DNA of 64,000 bases from Larix kaempferi (lineage: Eukaryota; Streptophyta; Pinopsida; Pinales; Pinaceae). Under the pieces are notes generated by a model. It ran no database searches, had not been told where the DNA came from, and saw nothing but the letters and a program-made list of their open reading frames with translations. The DNA lies in assembly GCA_027924585.1 (NCBI GenBank), contig BSBM01000636.1, positions 3,488,001 through 3,552,000 of the forward strand, read 5' to 3'. Positions 61,107 through 64,000 of the stretch are shown in pieces. Position 1 is the first letter of the stretch. Each line of letters begins with the position of its first letter. Made by a program: the position numbers and the translations under genes.

Positions 61107-61751
61107 TGTTAGTTTTTCAGAATTTACTTCAATCTGATCTAGAATCTTAATTGAGAGAACAACATGTACAGCATATCTACAGCATATCAATCATGAACAC
61201 AATAATGCAAGCACACAAGAGACACAGAGTTTACTTGGGGAAAACCATAAAGGTGAAAAACCCCAATAACTTCCTTAGAGATAGATAGAGCAATGATACA
61301 ACCCAAGCATAAGAGATAGACATCTCCTAGCAGTAGCTTCTCCTCCTCCATAAGTGCGCCACTCTCCTGAGAGTGTGAGAGAAAATAGAATGATAAAATA
61401 GAGTGCCTCCCGCACTCTATTTATACTTGACTTGACTTGCCTAATAACCTTTACTAAGTCGGCCTTAACTTAACCACATAACATAATGTTGATTGGGCCG
61501 ACACCCAATAGGGTGGTCTAATAACCCTTCGACCCACATGACTTATACAGGACCAACCCCAACAAGGTGGTCTAATAACCCATCAAGTATAAGTTACGGC
61601 ACTTACAATATAAATGACGACACTTCCGTATAGAGGAATAATAACATCTCTATAGGAATACAAACACTTCCGTATAGAGGAATAATACCATCTCTATAGG
61701 AGTACAATATACATATATGAAATACATTCCGAAGTTACATATACATCAACA
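61107..61751 (-). mobile_element. Ty1/copia 3' LTR, 645 bp
   Basis: The minus-strand start TGTTGATGTATATG at 61751 is immediately preceded by a purine tract (AAGAGGGAG), as expected for the polypurine primer of a 3' LTR. The end is AAACTAACA at 61107. A TATAAATAGAGTG box sits at about 61421-61434 on the minus strand. The region near 61160-61260 shows the usual copia R/U5 wording. The next bases (acaca, 61102-61106) are the expected target duplication, with its partner outside the window. Confidence 0.8.
61421..61434 (-). promoter_or_regulatory. TATA box of the copia LTR
   Basis: TATAAATAGAGTG on the minus strand, about 320 bp into the 645-bp LTR. It lies in the typical AAG-TATAAATA context. 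Confidence 0.7.
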
Positions 61752-62004
61752 CTCCCTCTTAACTAGGAAGGTATTTCTCAACACAGGTCTTCTAGCACAA
61801 GTCTTCTTCTCTAGATCATCGTCACTGGATAATCGTCATCGAGTCATTGTCATCGTCACTACTGTTGCTATCTCAATCAATCTCTGAATCTACTCATCAT
61901 AGGAAGTTCTACAGAGCCACTCCTTTTTCATACTGGATGTAGGCCCACCACATGCAGGTCTTCATCATCACTGGCCATACTGTGGAATCCTCAGGACTTA
62001 TTAC

Positions 62005-62440
62005 GTGCATCACAAAACCTCGAAAGAGCATCCCAGTATGTTACGGGTACACAACTCCGACCTGTAGGATCTCCCAGGGCGCTATTACATGTGACCCCAC
62101 CACAAAGCCTCGAAAGAGCATCCCAGGATGTTACGGGTATACAACGCCGACCTGTAGGATCTCCCAGGGCACAAATTACATGTGGTCATGGCAAAACCTC
62201 GAAAGAGCATCCCAGGATGTTATGGGTACACAACTCCGACCTGAAGGATCTCCCAGGGCCCCATTATATGCCATAGGACAAAACCTCGAAAGAGCATCCC
62301 AGGATGTTATGGGTACACAACTCCGACCTGAAGGATCTCCCAGGGCACAAATTATATGTCCTCCCAGAGCAATGTCTCGAAAGAGCAACCCAGGCTGTTA
62401 CGGGTACACAACTCCGACCTATAGGATCTCCCAGACATGC
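62005..62440 (-). repeat. Five ~90-bp tandem repeats in the copia 3' region
   Basis: Units start near 62014, 62105, 62193, 62282 and 62373. Each has 'ctcgaaagagcatcccag', 'gttacgggtacacaac', 'ccgacctgtaggatctccc', and then a more variable spacer. The 198-residue open frame at 61952-62548 on the plus strand is a by-product of the array. Confidence 0.85.
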
Positions 62441-62469
62441 TCATCTGCACAACCTGTTCCACGGCCACA

Positions 62470-62910
62470 GAGTATCATCCTGATACTCACCATACATCAT
62501 CCTAATGTACACATGATCATCTTGATCATCATCACTGCATCGTCCTGATGCATGTCATCTGGAGCAACATCCTGAAGCTTGTCATCCATGATCATCCTGA
62601 TCATACAATGCATCTACCTGATGCATACCAAGTATCTACCTGATACATATCATCATACATGATCTACCTGATCATACAACGTATCCACCTGATGCATACA
62701 CAGATACATGGTCCAAGCATCCAACATGATGCATATACAAATACATACAAATGATCCAACTGATCATATTCGGCATCCAACATGATGCATACATACATAA
62801 ATCATCCAACTGATCATAACAAGCATCCAATATGATGCATATACATATACAGAGCAGTAACTAGAGCATCATCCTGATGCTCATCATCCATGATCCTCTT
62901 GATCATCATA
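62470..62910. repeat. Array of micro-palindromes around ATC-N-GAT
   Basis: At least twelve short inverted repeats lie 25-60 bp apart. Examples: AGTATCA/TGATACT (62471-62487), TGATCA/TGATCA (62514-62528 and 62589-62603), TGCATC/GATGCA (62609-62625), GTATC/GATAC (62632-62646), TGATC/GATCA (62660-62674 and 62752-62766), GCATC/GATGC (62717-62732, 62773-62788 and 62823-62838) and GAGCATCA/TGATGCTC (62864-62882). Loops are short (TCC, TACCT, CAACT, CAACAT). Confidence 0.75.
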
Positions 62911-62987
62911 GCATCATCCTCTTCAGATCATCTCATCGTCCACGAAGCACAGCCCAGATGCACATCATTTAGCACTTACACCATCGA

Positions 62988-63200
62988 CATGGGAGAACAC
63001 ATCTACCACCATTCGGGGAAGGCTCCAGCTCTTACTTTTTCACCATAGAAGAACACATCTACCACCATGTGAAAAATGGCTTCAGCCCTTACATCTACAC
63101 CATGGGAGAACACATCTACCACCATGTGAGAATGGCTCAGCAATTACATCACAACCATGGGAGAACACATCAACCATGTTAGAAAAGCTCATGTGCATCT
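62988..63200 (-). repeat. ~57-bp tandem repeats in the copia 3' region
   Basis: Four imperfect units begin with 'ccatgggagaacacatc' or 'ccatagaagaacacatc', near 62987, 63043, 63101 and 63158, with 'taccaccatgtga' following in the middle units. No coding content. Confidence 0.8.
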
Positions 63201-63213
63201 GCATCTTCCGGAC

Positions 63214-63803
63214 TCATCACTTCCCTTTGGAAGGAATCTCAATCTGAAGTGCACCAAGCCTCTCTCTGAAGTACTCAAACTGCACTCTGGCCAACGGCTT
63301 GGTCAATACAACTGCAACCTGCTCATCTGTCGCAACATACTCTGCTTCAGCTATACTCAGTGCTACGCAGGACTGCTTCCTGCTAAACCAAGAGATCACA
63401 CCTGATCCCATACTGAAGCAGCACCCAAAAGTGCACTTCCTATCTGCAGCACTTCCTACCCAATCTGAATCAACATAACCCTATCGGTTAAACTTTTGAT
63501 TCGCATCATACTTGAGCCCATAATCAACTGTACCCTTCAGGTACCTCAGAATATGCTTTACAGCAACCAAGTGAACACTCCTCGAATTCTTCAGGAACTA
63601 GCTCAATGTGTTCACCACAAAGCAAATATCTGGTCTCGTGTTCGTCAGGTACATCAAGGACCCAATCATCTGACAATACATAGTGATATCAACCGGCTCA
63701 GATGAAGCATCACACAGAAGCTTCAGGTTTGATGCCATAGGTGTGGCCATGGCCTTGCAGTCCATCATCCCGAACCTCTTCAGGATATCTACTGCATACT
63801 TCC
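63214..63803 (-). pseudogene. Ty1/copia polyprotein C-terminus (RT tail and RNase H), broken
   Basis: The minus-strand translation starts in the reverse-transcriptase tail (RKYAVDILKRFGMMDCKAM, then QMIGSLMYLTNTRPDI). It continues with HILRYLKGTVDYGLKYDA, then the RNase H core (GYVDSDWVGSAADRK, a VISWFSRKQ stretch and ALSIAEAEYVA) and the terminal VLTKPLARVQFEYFRERLG. Two stops interrupt it: one after VVNTLS and one before GYVDSDW. The usual ~60-80 residues between AEYVA and TDEQVA are missing, a clean internal deletion. The 5' part was separated by LTR B-j. The enzyme would have degraded RNA in RNA/DNA hybrids during reverse transcription. Confidence 0.88.
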
Positions 63804-64000
63804 TGTTATCACACAACTTGTAGTTGCCCCTAGTGGTATCCCATCCAGGACGGTAGAGGAGATAGGCAACTAAAGAGGTGACCCAAGAGATGCCACGGTT
63901 CCCAATGCAAGGTGGGAGTCACGTCAACCGAGGCACTCTTCGCTTTAGATCAAGGTAAAACAAGACCTAGGGGGAGACCCTATAACCAATCACAGATGAT
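63804..64000 (-). mobile_element. Family B LTR (copy B-j), 3' end, cut by window edge
   Basis: It begins TGTTATCACACAACTTG, the reverse complement of the family 3' terminus. It continues with 'ctaaagaggtgacccaag' and 'cgaggcactcttc', as in B-g at 32856-33010. It inserted into the copia pol region. The preceding cttcc (63799-63803) is the expected duplication. Confidence 0.85.

Larger units (their letters stand above)
61752..63803 (-). mobile_element. Ty1/copia element interior, 3' part
   Basis: On the minus strand this contains the end of the polyprotein (63803 to 63214) and then about 1.45 kb of non-coding 3' region holding three different tandem arrays, before the polypurine tract and LTR. 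The 5' portion is cut off by insertion of LTR B-j at 63804. Confidence 0.8.

Noticed and set aside
61952-62548. 198-residue plus-strand open frame with a repeated ~30-residue unit
   Set aside because: It is a translation of the 90-bp array in the non-coding 3' region of a minus-strand copia element; no known domain and wrong strand.
62005-62910. CRISPR-like look of regularly spaced repeats
   Set aside because: Spacers are themselves repeated and the context is a plant copia element; no cas genes.

Overview
The window looks like nuclear DNA of a land plant with a large, repeat-filled genome. A gymnosperm or another giant-genome seed plant is my best guess; the sequence alone does not settle it. 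It is AT-rich. The only host-gene signal is two phase-2, 72-bp leucine-rich-repeat (LRR) exons around 29.4-29.7 kb, and no intact host gene was found. Almost everything else is transposable elements nested inside one another.

Two giant-LTR families dominate; the names are mine. Family A starts TGTTATCAAC or TGTTACCA, ends GGACAACA or GGCAACA, and is about 3.2-5.0 kb. Family B starts TGTTATCACATCC, ends AAGTTGTGTGATAACA, and is about 2.9-4.2 kb. Nearly every copy is a solo LTR with no coding interior. Six have exact 5-bp target-site duplications (TSDs) and two have 4/5-matching ones, so the nesting order can be read directly.

Layout. 1-3753: remnants of A and B LTRs interrupting each other. 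3754-14920: a candidate non-autonomous hAT element split by A-d (3933-13739), which is itself split by the inverted copy A-e (5361-10333). 14930-25373: minus-strand B LTRs, one split by A-f (18822-23091). 25374-30330: degenerate repeats, a LINE reverse-transcriptase scrap and the LRR exons. 30330-31816: a decayed Ty3/gypsy gag. 31817-60743: the main nest, B-e > B-f > A-g > hAT-A > A-h > B-i, with a side branch B-f > B-g > B-h. hAT-A carries a BED/DUF659/hAT-dimerisation transposase broken by two stops and a frameshift. 60744-61106: a LINE endonuclease scrap. 61107-63803: the 3' part of a Ty1/copia element on the minus strand. 63804-64000: the start of another B LTR.

The most interesting signal is inside the LTRs. 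Both families carry short hairpins whose stems differ between copies by paired, compensating changes, at the LTR tips, in U3, and in the very long U5 that would be the RNA leader of family A. The copia 3' region holds a separate array of micro-palindromes with the same property. I propose conserved DNA or RNA structures; folding and covariation statistics could not be run here.
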